Notes: generated by a model from the letters alone, not told the origin. Positions 1-7,527 are shown, numbered from the stretch's first letter. The stretch: DNA of 15,344 nt from an uncultured Eubacteriales bacterium (GCA_900321365.1 ONVT01000094.1:1-15344), one strand, 5' to 3'. Made by a program: numbers and translations.

Positions 1-1369
1 CCATGTTGGTCTCCGCGATCATGTACAGCCCGTAGAGATCAGCGAGGCGGTAGATGATGGAAGCGTTGGGATAGTGACAGGTCCGGACCGCGTTGATGTT
101 ATTGCGCTTCATGATCAGGATGTCTGTGACGACATCCTCCCTGCGCGGGGATCTTCCCGTGTCGCAGGAGAACTCGTGACGGTTCACGCCGTTGAAGACG
201 ATGCGCTTTCCGTTGAGGCACATGATGCCGTCTGACATCTCAAAGTGCCGGAATCCGACCAGCTCCGAAGCCGTCTCAATCACGGAGCTGTTCTTTGAAG
301 CCAGCGTCAGCTTCAGCTCATACAGCTGCGGATCCTCCGCGCTCCAGCAGGACACGTCCGGGATTTCGGCGTCTATGTGAAAGCTCCCCTGCACTAAGTC
401 CTTACTGTCTGCATTGCGTCCGGCTTCAACCGGCATGCATTCCTGCTCCCCGCAGTTCTTTCTGCCTTCGGCATCCGGCCCGGCTTCACCAGGCATACAT
501 CCCTGCTCCCCGCAGTTCTGTGCATGGTCGATGTTAACGTCGCCGCTGCAGCAGAGAGCATCCTTTGGAAACGCGTATTCCTTCACAGGATCCGGCTTCG
601 CGGCTCCTCTCTCATACAGTTCCCAGTGAAGCTTCGCCCCTTCCGTTTCCCCGCTGACGAAAACCTTTACATCCAGAAGACCGGTGGAAAAGGAAGAATC
701 CAGGTCAGCGATAATCCGGACATCCTCAAGATGAACCTCCGGAACCGGATACAGCTCCACGTCGCGGAAGATCCCGCTCAGACGGAACATATCCTGATCC
801 TCCAGCCAGGAGCCGTTCGTGAACTTGAAATCCAGCACGGCAAGACGGTTTACTCCCTCCTGAATATAAGGGGCAATGTCGAACTCCGAGGGCGTGAAGG
901 AATCTTCGCTGTATCCGACAAACGCGCCGTTCAGCCACAGGGCAAAGCCGGACTCCACTCCATGAAACCGGATACGCACCCCCATTCCTTTCCACGCCGC
1001 GGGAACCTCGAAAAAGGTGACATACTGCGCCGTCGGATTGAAGCGCTTCGGTGCCTCTCCCAGGGCGAGATTCTCCCGTCCGTCCCAGGGATACTGGGTA
1101 TTCACATAGGCCGGGGAATCATAGCCCTGCATCTGGATGTTGGACGGTACGGGAATCTCCTTCCATCCGCTCACATCCATTTCCGGCTGCTCAAAGCCCT
1201 TCACCGCTGATGCCGGATTCTCCGCGTAGTGGAACTTCCACATCCCGTTTAAGGACAGGGCGGCGGGGCATCCCTTTTCATCACAGATCACCGTGTCCGA
1301 CCGGGCCCCAAGGACGTTGACCTTAAAGAGGGCCGGGTCATCGATCATACTCAGACTGAACTGCTTCAT
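1..1369 (-). CDS. lacZ: beta-galactosidase, GH2 family (N-terminal 456 residues, truncated by window edge)
   Basis: Hydrolyses terminal beta-galactosides such as lactose; the lack of a signal peptide implies a cytoplasmic enzyme. The frame opens at ATG 1369 behind AAGGAG five bases upstream and stays open to the left edge. Visible order: N-terminal jelly-roll (SLNGMWKFHY near residue 39, later FVGYSEDSFTPSEFD), then LEDQDMFRLSGIFRDVELYP, matching the E. coli LacZ segment with the metal-site Asp201. After an immunoglobulin-like domain comes the start of the TIM barrel, with FNGVNRHEF (E. coli His357 region) and NNINAVRTCHYPN (His391 region). The window ends at IAETNM, just before the metal-site Glu/His and both catalytic glutamates, which must lie to the left. 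An insertion of two 20-residue Cys-rich repeats occupies residues 285-324. It follows the GH36 gene in the same orientation across a 160-base gap. EbgA-type or other GH2 specificity is possible, so the substrate is inferred. Confidence 0.95.
   Translation of the reverse strand, partial: MKQFSLSMIDDPALFKVNVLGARSDTVICDEKGCPAALSLNGMWKFHYAENPASAVKGFEQPEMDVSGWKEIPVPSNIQMQGYDSPAYVNTQYPWDGRENLALGEAPKRFNPTAQYVTFFEVPAAWKGMGVRIRFHGVESGFALWLNGAFVGYSEDSFTPSEFDIAPYIQEGVNRLAVLDFKFTNGSWLEDQDMFRLSGIFRDVELYPVPEVHLEDVRIIADLDSSFSTGLLDVKVFVSGETEGAKLHWELYERGAAKPDPVKEYAFPKDALCCSGDVNIDHAQNCGEQGCMPGEAGPDAEGRKNCGEQECMPVEAGRNADSKDLVQGSFHIDAEIPDVSCWSAEDPQLYELKLTLASKNSSVIETASELVGFRHFEMSDGIMCLNGKRIVFNGVNRHEFSCDTGRSPRREDVVTDILIMKRNNINAVRTCHYPNASIIYRLADLYGLYMIAETNM
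398..517 (-). repeat. 60-bp tandem duplication inside lacZ (two 20-residue units)
   Basis: Two copies with a 60-base period lie in frame within lacZ. The best-conserved cores are 421-459 and 481-519, with 4 differences in 39 bases; the remaining third of each unit has diverged. The units encode NCGEQGCMPGEAG... and NCGEQECMPVEAG..., each with two cysteines, Pro and several acidic residues. They fall at residues 285-324, where E. coli LacZ has the small beta domain between the jelly-roll and the catalytic barrel. The reading frame is preserved. Confidence 0.85.
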
Positions 1370-1404
1370 GGAGTCTCCTTTCCATTATCCGTTTCCTGCA
1401 TGAA

Positions 1405-1433
1405 AGTTGTTTTCTTCATTAAGAACCTGTCAA
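1405..1433 (-). promoter_or_regulatory. possible weak lacZ promoter
   Basis: A perfect TTGACA (1433-1428) is followed after 17 bases by ACAACT (1410-1405), which is a poor -10. The 8-mer TTGACAGG is shared with the -35 region of the solute-binding-protein promoter (8953-8946), so the two could respond to the same activator. An AraC-type activator would compensate for the weak -10. This is an inference only. Confidence 0.25.
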
Positions 1434-1477
1434 CATACAACCTGAATTTATCATCAACATGACGAAAGAATCGCTGT

Positions 1478-1519
1478 AAGTCACACCCCCCGCCGCGGGG
1501 GGCGGCGGGGGTGTGACTT
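1478..1519 (-). other. very GC-rich intercistronic hairpin
   Basis: AAGTCACA, a C-run and GCCG on the left mirror CGGC, a G-run and TGTGACTT on the right, giving a stem of about 17 pairs with one bulged C and a short loop. It lies 11 bases after the GH36 stop codon and upstream of lacZ. On the minus strand it is followed by ACAGCGATTC rather than a U-tract, so it does not look like a normal rho-independent terminator. It may protect the 3' end of the upstream mRNA or tune the GH36:LacZ ratio. Confidence 0.8.
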
Positions 1520-1529
1520 GTAAAAACAA

Positions 1530-3782
1530 TCAGGATATTTTCTTCACTTCATACAGCAGCGCCTGGTAATCGCCGCGCACCCGCGGCACGATGATACCGG
1601 CCTTCATCAGCATATCCCCGTTAAAGCGCCCAATCTCGCGCGGAACATTGCTGCCGACATGTACATCCCCGAAGCGGGCAGCCCTGGCGCCGTCATAGTC
1701 GCAGGTTACCTCATACACTGCGTCCGGATCCAGTCCCTGCATGCGCACGCATACTCCGGGACGGTTCGCTGTCGCGAGAACCTGAACGTAGGTCAAATAA
1801 GCAACGGAACGGTTCTTCGAGACGACCATCCAGCAGTCTGACGTATGGTTCTCCCGGAAAGAAGCAATCCGGTAATAATCCCCTTCCCGGACCACCGGAT
1901 GGATCTTCCTGAACAGCTTCACCTGATCCGGAATCATCGCCTTCTCTTCCGGATCCATGTTTCTCACATCCAGCTCATAGCCGAAGGTACCTGCCATCGC
2001 CACCTTTGCCCTGGTATTGAAAGGGACGTCCCTGCCGGTCTGCTGATTCGGGCAGACAGATACATGCGCGCCCATGGCTGACATGGGAAATACCAGAGAA
2101 GTCCCCTCCTGGATCGACAGCCTCTCGATGGCATCCGTGTCATCGCTGGTCCAGATCTGCGGACTGTAGAACAGCATGCCCGCGTCAAACCTGGCGCCGC
2201 CGCTGGAACAGTTCTCCAGAAGAAGATCCGGAAAATCCTTCAGCAGTCTCTCCTGCATCCGGTACAGGGCCAGCACATACCGGTGAAGGAGCTGCCCCTG
2301 GCAGCCGGGTTCAGCCTGGAGGGAACCTACATCCGCCAGATAGCGGTTCATGTCCCATTTCACATAGGAGATATTAGCCGAAGCGAGGGTATCATGGATC
2401 TGGCTGTAGACTCCTTCCCATACTTCGTCCCTGGTGAGATCCAGCACGTACTGGTTCCGGAGCGCGCCTGGCTTTCTGTTTGAAAGACTGAATCTCCAGT
2501 CCGGATGCGCCCGGAACAGCTCCGAATCCTCGTTGACCATCTCCGGCTCAATCCAGATCCCGAACTTAAGTCCCATTCCGTTTACTTCATCGACAAGCTT
2601 TTTCAGTCCGCCTTTCAGCTTGTTCTCATTGACGAACCAGTCTCCCAGGGAGGAGGTGTCGTCATCCCTGTGCCCGAACCAGCCGTCGTCCATGACAAGC
2701 ATGTCGATGCCGGCCTCCTTTGCCGATCTGGCAAATCCGATCAGGACGTCGGTGTCAAAGTTCATCAGCGTCGCTTCCCAGTTGTTGACAAGAACCGGGC
2801 GGTCCTGTGTCAGCCACCTTTTCCCGATGAGATGGTTTCGGAAGAGATCATGATATGTGCGGGTCATCTTCCCAAGGCCTTTGCCGGAATATACCAGCGC
2901 CGCCTCAGGAGTCTGGAATTCGTCTCCGGGCACGAGCGGCCAGGAGAAGTTTTCCGGATGGATTCCGATCACGCAGCGCAGCTGGGAGAGATGATCAATC
3001 TGAGCCTTTGCCAGGAAATTTCCGGAGTAAATCAGACTCATTCCCCACACTTCCCCTTCTGTCTGCGAAGCGTGCGGGGAAAGGATGGCGAGGAACGGGG
3101 AATCCTCGGCGCTGGACACGCCGCGCATCGATTCCGCGCTGACCGCGCCGGTCTTCAGCTCCTGCCGGGTGATGGCTCTCTCTCTTGCCCACGAGCCGTG
3201 CAGTGTCAGAACCTCACAGGAATCAAGACTAAGATTCAGCTGGGCGGACAGCGCCCTGGTCAGGACGATAGGGGCATCTCCCCGGTTGACGATCCTGGCG
3301 CTCTTTACAATTACATCCAGGTCTTTGTAGACAGTGTAAATGAGATGGACATCCAGCCCCAGGACATTATCTGTCAGCAGAATGTCCAGAGTGTCACAGC
3401 AGTCTTCGCTTCCTCTCGTGTGCGGCAAACCCAGCGGAATGACCTTCCCCGGCAGGATCTCAAAGGATCGGAACAGGGGTTCTGAGCCTCTCTGACCGAA
3501 TTCATTCTCCACGCCCAGGCAGGGTTCCCGGTAATCGCCTGTTCCAAAGGAGGAATACTCGAAAGGGAAACCCTCCATGAACATCACCTTGTACCCCGGA
3601 TTGTCAGCAGGGGAAAAGGGGGCTTCATTCAGGCGGAACATCATCTCAAGGCCGGTTACATCAGAAAGCTTCGGCCCATAATACAGATGCCCGAGATACA
3701 TTCCATCCGCCAGCGCCATGACATAGCTGGTGTTTGGGGTTGTCAGGTGAAACAGTTGCTTTTCTTCATTGAATTGGATCAT
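1530..3782 (-). CDS. alpha-galactosidase, GH36 family (750 residues)
   Basis: Retaining alpha-galactosidase that releases terminal alpha-1,6-galactose from melibiose, raffinose or stachyose; no signal peptide, so cytoplasmic. The N-terminal beta-supersandwich occupies roughly residues 1-320, followed by the catalytic barrel. Motifs read directly: VNNWEAT (Trp335), MLVMDDGWFG (365-370), FGIWIEPEMV (408-416), LRNQYVLDL (Arg442), VKWDMNR with the expected nucleophile Asp477, and WTSDDTD with the expected acid/base Asp547. These sit one position before the equivalents I recall for Geobacillus AgaA (Trp336, Arg443, Asp478, Asp548). The length is typical of the tetrameric bacterial group including AgaA and RafA. 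The start ATG at 3782 has GAGGG nine bases upstream. It follows yesL after 193 bases and precedes lacZ, so the locus handles alpha- and beta-linked galactose. The exact substrate is not determined. Confidence 0.96.
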   Translation of the reverse strand: MIQFNEEKQLFHLTTPNTSYVMALADGMYLGHLYYGPKLSDVTGLEMMFRLNEAPFSPADNPGYKVMFMEGFPFEYSSFGTGDYREPCLGVENEFGQRGSEPLFRSFEILPGKVIPLGLPHTRGSEDCCDTLDILLTDNVLGLDVHLIYTVYKDLDVIVKSARIVNRGDAPIVLTRALSAQLNLSLDSCEVLTLHGSWARERAITRQELKTGAVSAESMRGVSSAEDSPFLAILSPHASQTEGEVWGMSLIYSGNFLAKAQIDHLSQLRCVIGIHPENFSWPLVPGDEFQTPEAALVYSGKGLGKMTRTYHDLFRNHLIGKRWLTQDRPVLVNNWEATLMNFDTDVLIGFARSAKEAGIDMLVMDDGWFGHRDDDTSSLGDWFVNENKLKGGLKKLVDEVNGMGLKFGIWIEPEMVNEDSELFRAHPDWRFSLSNRKPGALRNQYVLDLTRDEVWEGVYSQIHDTLASANISYVKWDMNRYLADVGSLQAEPGCQGQLLHRYVLALYRMQERLLKDFPDLLLENCSSGGARFDAGMLFYSPQIWTSDDTDAIERLSIQEGTSLVFPMSAMGAHVSVCPNQQTGRDVPFNTRAKVAMAGTFGYELDVRNMDPEEKAMIPDQVKLFRKIHPVVREGDYYRIASFRENHTSDCWMVVSKNRSVAYLTYVQVLATANRPGVCVRMQGLDPDAVYEVTCDYDGARAARFGDVHVGSNVPREIGRFNGDMLMKAGIIVPRVRGDYQALLYEVKKIS

Positions 3783-3904
3783 AATTCATAGCCCTCATTT
3801 CATTTGATCCATAGATCAGAAATCTGTCTGATGTTACTGTTTCAGTCTTCCGGTCTCCCATCGACCTGAAGGCTGACGTGTGCCGTGCCATGTATAGTTT
3901 TTTA

Positions 3905-3918
3905 CCGAGTACACTCGG
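3905..3918 (-). promoter_or_regulatory. 14-bp palindrome upstream of the GH36 gene
   Basis: CCGAGT and ACTCGG flank a central two-base step, giving a perfect dyad about 125 bases before the GH36 start. On the minus strand it is followed by TAAAAAAC and a TATACA that could be a -10, but no good -35 is visible. It could be an operator for a LacI- or GntR-type dimer, or a small mRNA hairpin. It lacks a downstream U-tract in either direction. Confidence 0.3.
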
Positions 3919-3953
3919 AGGAAAAGACAAGCAGGATTCATCAGTAATCTCTG

Positions 3954-3976
3954 ACACAGGTCTTTAGGACCTGTGT
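3954..3976 (-). other. hairpin at the end of yesL
   Basis: ACACAGGTC (3954-3962) and GACCTGTGT (3968-3976) form a perfect 9-bp stem with a 5-base loop, overlapping the last base of the yesL stop codon. Downstream on the minus strand comes CAGAGATTAC, not a U-tract. It may be an RNA-stabilising 3' structure or an inefficient terminator before the GH36 gene. Confidence 0.55.
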
Positions 3977-4650
3977 TATACATCCTGCATGTCGTCATCA
4001 TCACCATAATCCAGTTCCGGCAGATATTTTTCAAAGTCCTTCAGAAGCATGGCGGAACAGATCATGGCAATCGTGGAAAAGCCGAAGGTTGCCCATAAAA
4101 ATGCATACAACGGCATCCGCACCACGTCTATGTAGGTCCAGACCATCGGCAGGACGTTAAGCGCGAGGATCACGATCGCGCGGATCGGATTCTTCGCCGC
4201 AAAATAGATGCCGTTGCGGATCAGCCCCTTCAGGGTATCCGAGAATGCGGCCATCACGGGAATGACATGAAACAGGATCAGCAGCAGGAACCCGGCCAGA
4301 AGGTAGACCGGCCAGCGAAACATCCGCATGATACTGTCAGTTCGTGAGACAAACATGATATCCAGTACAAGGATGGCGGCAATTGCCAGAAAACCAAGAA
4401 ATCCCAGAAATGCCTGCCGAAAGTTAGCCCGGAACGCTTTCCAGAATTCCGTGAATGGATTCAGGGAATTGTCCACGCGGAGCGTTTTCAGGCAGACCGT
4501 ATACATCGCAACCCATGCCGGACCTGCCGTCACGACCGGAAGGCTGAACAGCACAAAGAGGACATTTGACCAGAACAGGATCCAGAGTCTGGTCGTAATC
4601 CGCCCAAACATACTCTCCTCACTCAGGAAATTCCAGATTCGTTCTTTCAA
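3976..4650 (-). CDS. YesL-family (DUF624) integral membrane protein
   Basis: A 224-residue polytopic membrane protein of the YesL/DUF624 family, which typically neighbours CUT1 sugar-transport operons in Firmicutes; its biochemical role is unknown. Visible features: an amphipathic start followed by a hydrophobic segment around residues 23-45 (LWILFWSNVLFVLFSLPVV) and the family-like TAGPAWVAMY immediately after. A helix pair follows at about 85-145, two more hydrophobic segments at about 160-205, and a soluble acidic tail ends in DYGDDDDMQDV. The start codon is TTG (4650-4648), overlapping the TGA of the upstream gene in a TTGA arrangement and preceded by AGAGGTG at good spacing. This indicates translational coupling with the tethered protein before it. 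Assembly or regulation of the sugar transporter is an inference from context only. Confidence 0.88.
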   Translation of the reverse strand: MKERIWNFLSEESMFGRITTRLWILFWSNVLFVLFSLPVVTAGPAWVAMYTVCLKTLRVDNSLNPFTEFWKAFRANFRQAFLGFLGFLAIAAILVLDIMFVSRTDSIMRMFRWPVYLLAGFLLLILFHVIPVMAAFSDTLKGLIRNGIYFAAKNPIRAIVILALNVLPMVWTYIDVVRMPLYAFLWATFGFSTIAMICSAMLLKDFEKYLPELDYGDDDDMQDV

Positions 4651-5525
4651 GTTGTCACCTCTGTTTCCGTCTCCGCCGCCAGGATCTCTTTCGCAACCGG
4701 CCCTGACTTTCCTTCGAGAATCCAGTCCAGGAACCCGGCACAGGCATCGATGTTCTGACTGTTGTATCCGATGGAAAACACGCAGCTGTTCTCATAAATC
4801 CCGTACTTTGTCATAAGGATGCTGTCGCTGACGTCGATGCCGACGGGAACGGGATCCGTACTGTACTCTGTATCATAGGGGATGCTGTATACCAGACGGT
4901 TCTTGTACCGCTCATAAATGTCGCTGAGCGGCTCCATCGACAGATCGAGCAGCCTCCCGCTTTTTCCCAGCGCCTCGATCTCTTCTCTCCGCATGGTCAC
5001 AGCGTCCATCTGGCCGGTCTCAATCATCGCGACAAAGGACTCATAATAGGAATTGTTCATGCCGGATGTCGTCGTCGGATCAAAATACAGCTTGTCTTCA
5101 AACAGGACATTCTTCTTCGCAGTGTCATATCCTGTGTACTCCACGTATTCCTTCCAGAGCTGTGAGCCGTTTCCGACCTCAGTCATTGCATTCGGAAACA
5201 CAATGCCGATCCAGTTCTCACGAATCGCGGTCGCGCTGTGCCAGACAAACCATATGCCGAACACAAGCGCAAAGCCGATCCCCAGAATCCAGAGCCAGTA
5301 ATAGTTCCAGATATATTCAAGTTGCTTTTTTCTCGGAAGGCCTGATATCTTTTCCAGTTCCTGCTTTTTCCAGGCTTTGAATCTGCTGTCACCGCCATCA
5401 GGTTTCCCGGCATTCGTGAGCCGATTGTTCTTTTCCGACATAGGCTTTCTGTAGTTACTGTTTTTTTTACTGCTCATCCGGCCAGTCTCCCTGAGGATTA
5501 ATCCTGTGCAATCAGCACAAGTCAT
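4647..5525 (-). CDS. membrane-tethered extracytoplasmic protein, binding-protein-like, unknown function
   Basis: I do not recognise an established named family. A charged, Lys/Asn-rich cytoplasmic N-terminus of about 70 residues ends in PRKKQLEYIWNYYW, followed by one transmembrane helix at about residues 73-97. A soluble domain of about 190 residues, predicted to be outside, carries phrases typical of solute-binding-protein folds (GQMDAVTMRREEIEALGKSGRLLDLS; VPVGIDVSDS), so it may be a degenerate or partial binding domain. It lies between the transporter genes and yesL, sharing four bases with yesL. Two starts are possible: ATG 5525, with AGGAA ten bases away partly inside the terminator tail, or ATG 5477 (MSSKKNSN), with AGGGAG nine bases away. 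The second is equally or more plausible. A role as accessory receptor or sensor for the neighbouring transporter is an inference. Confidence 0.75.
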   Translation of the reverse strand: MTCADCTGLILRETGRMSSKKNSNYRKPMSEKNNRLTNAGKPDGGDSRFKAWKKQELEKISGLPRKKQLEYIWNYYWLWILGIGFALVFGIWFVWHSATAIRENWIGIVFPNAMTEVGNGSQLWKEYVEYTGYDTAKKNVLFEDKLYFDPTTTSGMNNSYYESFVAMIETGQMDAVTMRREEIEALGKSGRLLDLSMEPLSDIYERYKNRLVYSIPYDTEYSTDPVPVGIDVSDSILMTKYGIYENSCVFSIGYNSQNIDACAGFLDWILEGKSGPVAKEILAAETETEVTT

Positions 5526-5540
5526 TTCGTGACAGTTCCT

Positions 5541-5574
5541 AAGAAAAAGCCGGAACAGATCAGCGTCCCGGCTT
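5541..5574 (-). terminator. rho-independent terminator after the permease genes
   Basis: On the minus strand AAGCCGGGA and TTCCGGCTT pair (one G-U) around a 10-base loop and run straight into TTTTTCTT. It separates the transporter operon from the tethered-protein/yesL pair. An outer inverted repeat, GTGACA (5530-5535) with TGTCAC (5591-5596), brackets it and could support a larger or alternative structure. Confidence 0.85.
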
Positions 5575-5607
5575 ATCCTTATTTATGAATTGTCACTCCA
5601 GATACCA

Positions 5608-6453
5608 TTACAGCTTTCCGCCGGATGTTGCGATACCTTCCACGAACTGCTTCTGGAAGATCACATAGATGACAACCATGGGGATAACCGCCAGGGTTGC
5701 CGCAGCCATCATCGCAGGATAGTCACTGCCGTACTGTCCCTGCATCTTTGCAAGGCCTGCCGAAAGCGTTGTCGTATCTGCATTGGTGCAGACAATCATC
5801 GGCCACATCAGATCCTTGAACGCGAACACCGCGGTGAAGATACCGAGGGAAACCATCGAGCTCTTTGTCAGCGGCATCAGGATCCGGAGGAATCTCTGGA
5901 ACACGTTGCAGCCGTCGATCGACGCTGCCTCCTCCAGTTCCTTCGGCAGCCCCTCATAGCCGATCTTCAGTAGATAGGTTCCGAACGCGGTGACAATACC
6001 CGGGAACACAAGACCGAAAGTCGTATTCAGCATTCCAAGTTTTGAAACCATCAGGAACTGCGGAATGATGAAAATCTGGGCCGGAACCATCATCTGGATC
6101 AGAACCAGGGCGAACAGGAAGGTTTTGCCGCGGAATTTCAGTCTACCGAAGGCATAACCTGCCATCGTCGCGGTTAAAACCGCGCAGACTACGCGGAAGA
6201 AAATCATCAGCAGCGTGTTCTTGTAAAGAATGATAAAGTTATAGCTCTTCCAGACCGTCGCGAAATTCTCCCAGTGCCATCCATTGTGCGGGAAGATGTA
6301 GAACGGATTCACGGAGATCGCTTCCTGGTTCGTCTTGAGCGCAGTCAGGATCATCCAGGCGAACGGTACGATCATGATGAACGCCATCAGGATCAGGAAG
6401 ACATGTTTCAGGACACGACGGATCTTGTCTTTTTTCTGTGCACTTTCAATCAT
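5608..6453 (-). CDS. carbohydrate ABC transporter permease, MalG/LacG/MsmG type
   Basis: One of the two membrane subunits of a CUT1 importer, moving an oligosaccharide from the extracytoplasmic binding protein to the cytoplasm. The 281 residues include six hydrophobic segments beginning at about residue 12 (VFLILMAFIMIVPFAWMILTALK). The EAA loop that docks the ATPase is clear: GLPKELEEAASIDGCNVFQRFLRILMPL. The end, FQKQFVEGIATSGGKL, matches the usual C-terminus of MalG-type subunits, which nearly always read FVxGxxxGAVK or similar. ATG 6453 has GGAGG nine bases upstream, and the gene lies 20 bases after its partner permease. No ATPase gene follows; a terminator does. Confidence 0.95.
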   Translation of the reverse strand: MIESAQKKDKIRRVLKHVFLILMAFIMIVPFAWMILTALKTNQEAISVNPFYIFPHNGWHWENFATVWKSYNFIILYKNTLLMIFFRVVCAVLTATMAGYAFGRLKFRGKTFLFALVLIQMMVPAQIFIIPQFLMVSKLGMLNTTFGLVFPGIVTAFGTYLLKIGYEGLPKELEEAASIDGCNVFQRFLRILMPLTKSSMVSLGIFTAVFAFKDLMWPMIVCTNADTTTLSAGLAKMQGQYGSDYPAMMAAATLAVIPMVVIYVIFQKQFVEGIATSGGKL

Positions 6454-6473
6454 AGACTCATCCTCCTTCCCGA

Positions 6474-7364
6474 TCAGTTATGATACACAAGCTTCTTCTC
6501 TGCCTTCTGAAGAATGAATGTCAGAATCAGGATGAAGATCAGCAGAAGTACGACAAGTGTCGCGCCATAACCCTTATTGCCTTTCACGAACGCGTAATCA
6601 TAGAACAGATAGACAACGGACTGAACCTTCGGGAGAGCCACGTTCGTCTTGTCCATCACCATGAACATCAGATCGAAGATCGTCAGAGCGCCGATGATTC
6701 TGGTCTGGACGATAAAGAAGGTCGTCGGGCTCAGCAGCGGAATAGTGATCGACAGGAACTGACGGAACTCACTGGCACCGTCGATTCTGGCCGCCTCATA
6801 GTAATCTCCCGGAATATCCTGGAGACCGCCGATAAACAGAACCATGTTGTAGCCGATGATCGACCACACACCGATGACACCGACGAAGAACCACGCGATC
6901 GCCGGATCGGAGATCCAGGCAACCGAGGTGTGCAGAACGTTGTTCAGCAGACCAAACTGGGTGTTGTACATCCACTTCCAGACCATGGCAACCGCAGCCG
7001 GAGCGCAGACCATGGGAAGGAAGAAAATCGTACGGTATATCGAACGGCCAACGCACTTCTTGTTCAGAAGAACTGCAAGGATCAGGGCGATAACGATACC
7101 AAGCGGAACCTCAACAATGGCATACTTGATCGTGTTCCAGAAAGACTGCCATGTTTCCGAATTGGCAGCGACGGTCTGATAATTGGCAAGGCCCACGAAA
7201 ATATTACCCTTGCCGAAATCACCTGTCTTGCAGAAGGACTGATAGATCGTCTGAACGATCGGATAGAAATTCAGTATGAGAAGGCCGATGATCGTGGGGG
7301 CGACGAACAGCCATCCCCAGCGTTCCTCGTTCTTCTCCCTTGGAGACATCTTTCTCTTATTCAC
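6474..7364 (-). CDS. carbohydrate ABC transporter permease, MalF/LacF/MsmF type
   Basis: The second membrane subunit of the CUT1 importer, 296 residues, expected to form a heterodimer with the product of 6453-5608. Hydrophobic segments begin near residue 17 (WLFVAPTIIGLLILNFYPIVQTIYQSF, the usual opening of this subunit). The EAA motif is YYEAARIDGASEFRQFLSITIPLLSP. The C-terminus is short and basic (QKAEKKLVYHN). The start is GTG at 7364, with AAGGGAG seven bases upstream. It follows the binding-protein gene after a 163-base gap holding two strong hairpins, an arrangement that commonly keeps permease expression below binding-protein expression. Substrate specificity cannot be read from the sequence; the adjacent galactosidases suggest galactosides. 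Confidence 0.95.
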   Translation of the reverse strand: MNKRKMSPREKNEERWGWLFVAPTIIGLLILNFYPIVQTIYQSFCKTGDFGKGNIFVGLANYQTVAANSETWQSFWNTIKYAIVEVPLGIVIALILAVLLNKKCVGRSIYRTIFFLPMVCAPAAVAMVWKWMYNTQFGLLNNVLHTSVAWISDPAIAWFFVGVIGVWSIIGYNMVLFIGGLQDIPGDYYEAARIDGASEFRQFLSITIPLLSPTTFFIVQTRIIGALTIFDLMFMVMDKTNVALPKVQSVVYLFYDYAFVKGNKGYGATLVVLLLIFILILTFILQKAEKKLVYHN

Positions 7365-7408
7365 TATTCAACTCCCTTCTATGAGCATATTGTCAGGGAT
7401 AGAATCGG

Positions 7409-7442
7409 GAAATCACTGTCCGTAAGATGGAACAGTGATTTC
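7409..7442 (-). other. intercistronic hairpin, promoter-distal of two
   Basis: GAAATCACTGT (7409-7419) and ACAGTGATTTC (7432-7442) form a perfect 11-bp stem with a 12-base loop between the binding-protein and permease genes. No U-tract follows on the minus strand, which favours an RNA-processing or stabilising element over a full terminator. Confidence 0.75.
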
Positions 7443-7447
7443 ACTAA

Positions 7448-7488
7448 GCAGCGCTCTCACTGGCTGCAATGCCATCTGAGAGCGCTGC
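7448..7488 (-). other. intercistronic hairpin, promoter-proximal of two
   Basis: GCAGCGCTCTCA (7448-7459) and TGAGAGCGCTGC (7477-7488) form a perfect 12-bp stem. Inside the 17-base loop, TGGC and GCCA can add four more pairs. It lies 39 bases after the binding-protein stop codon and six bases before the second hairpin. Such structures typically block 3' exonucleases so that the upstream message outlasts the permease part. Confidence 0.75.
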
Positions 7489-7527
7489 AAGCGTTTATGC
7501 TATGTGACTGCTTTTATCTGTCTTTGA

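Noticed and set aside
524..1210. Plus-strand open frame of 228 codons opposite lacZ
   Set aside because: The minus strand reads as an unbroken GH2 beta-galactosidase with family motifs, so this frame is an antisense shadow.
2505..3485. Long plus-strand open frame of 326 codons inside the GH36 gene
   Set aside because: It is antisense to a gene with complete GH36 catalytic motifs, and its translation shows no recognisable domain. GC-rich coding sequence commonly leaves such open antisense frames.
3766..3957. Minus-strand 63-codon frame in the gap before the GH36 gene
   Set aside because: It overlaps the GH36 start in another frame, has no ribosome site and encodes no recognisable protein.
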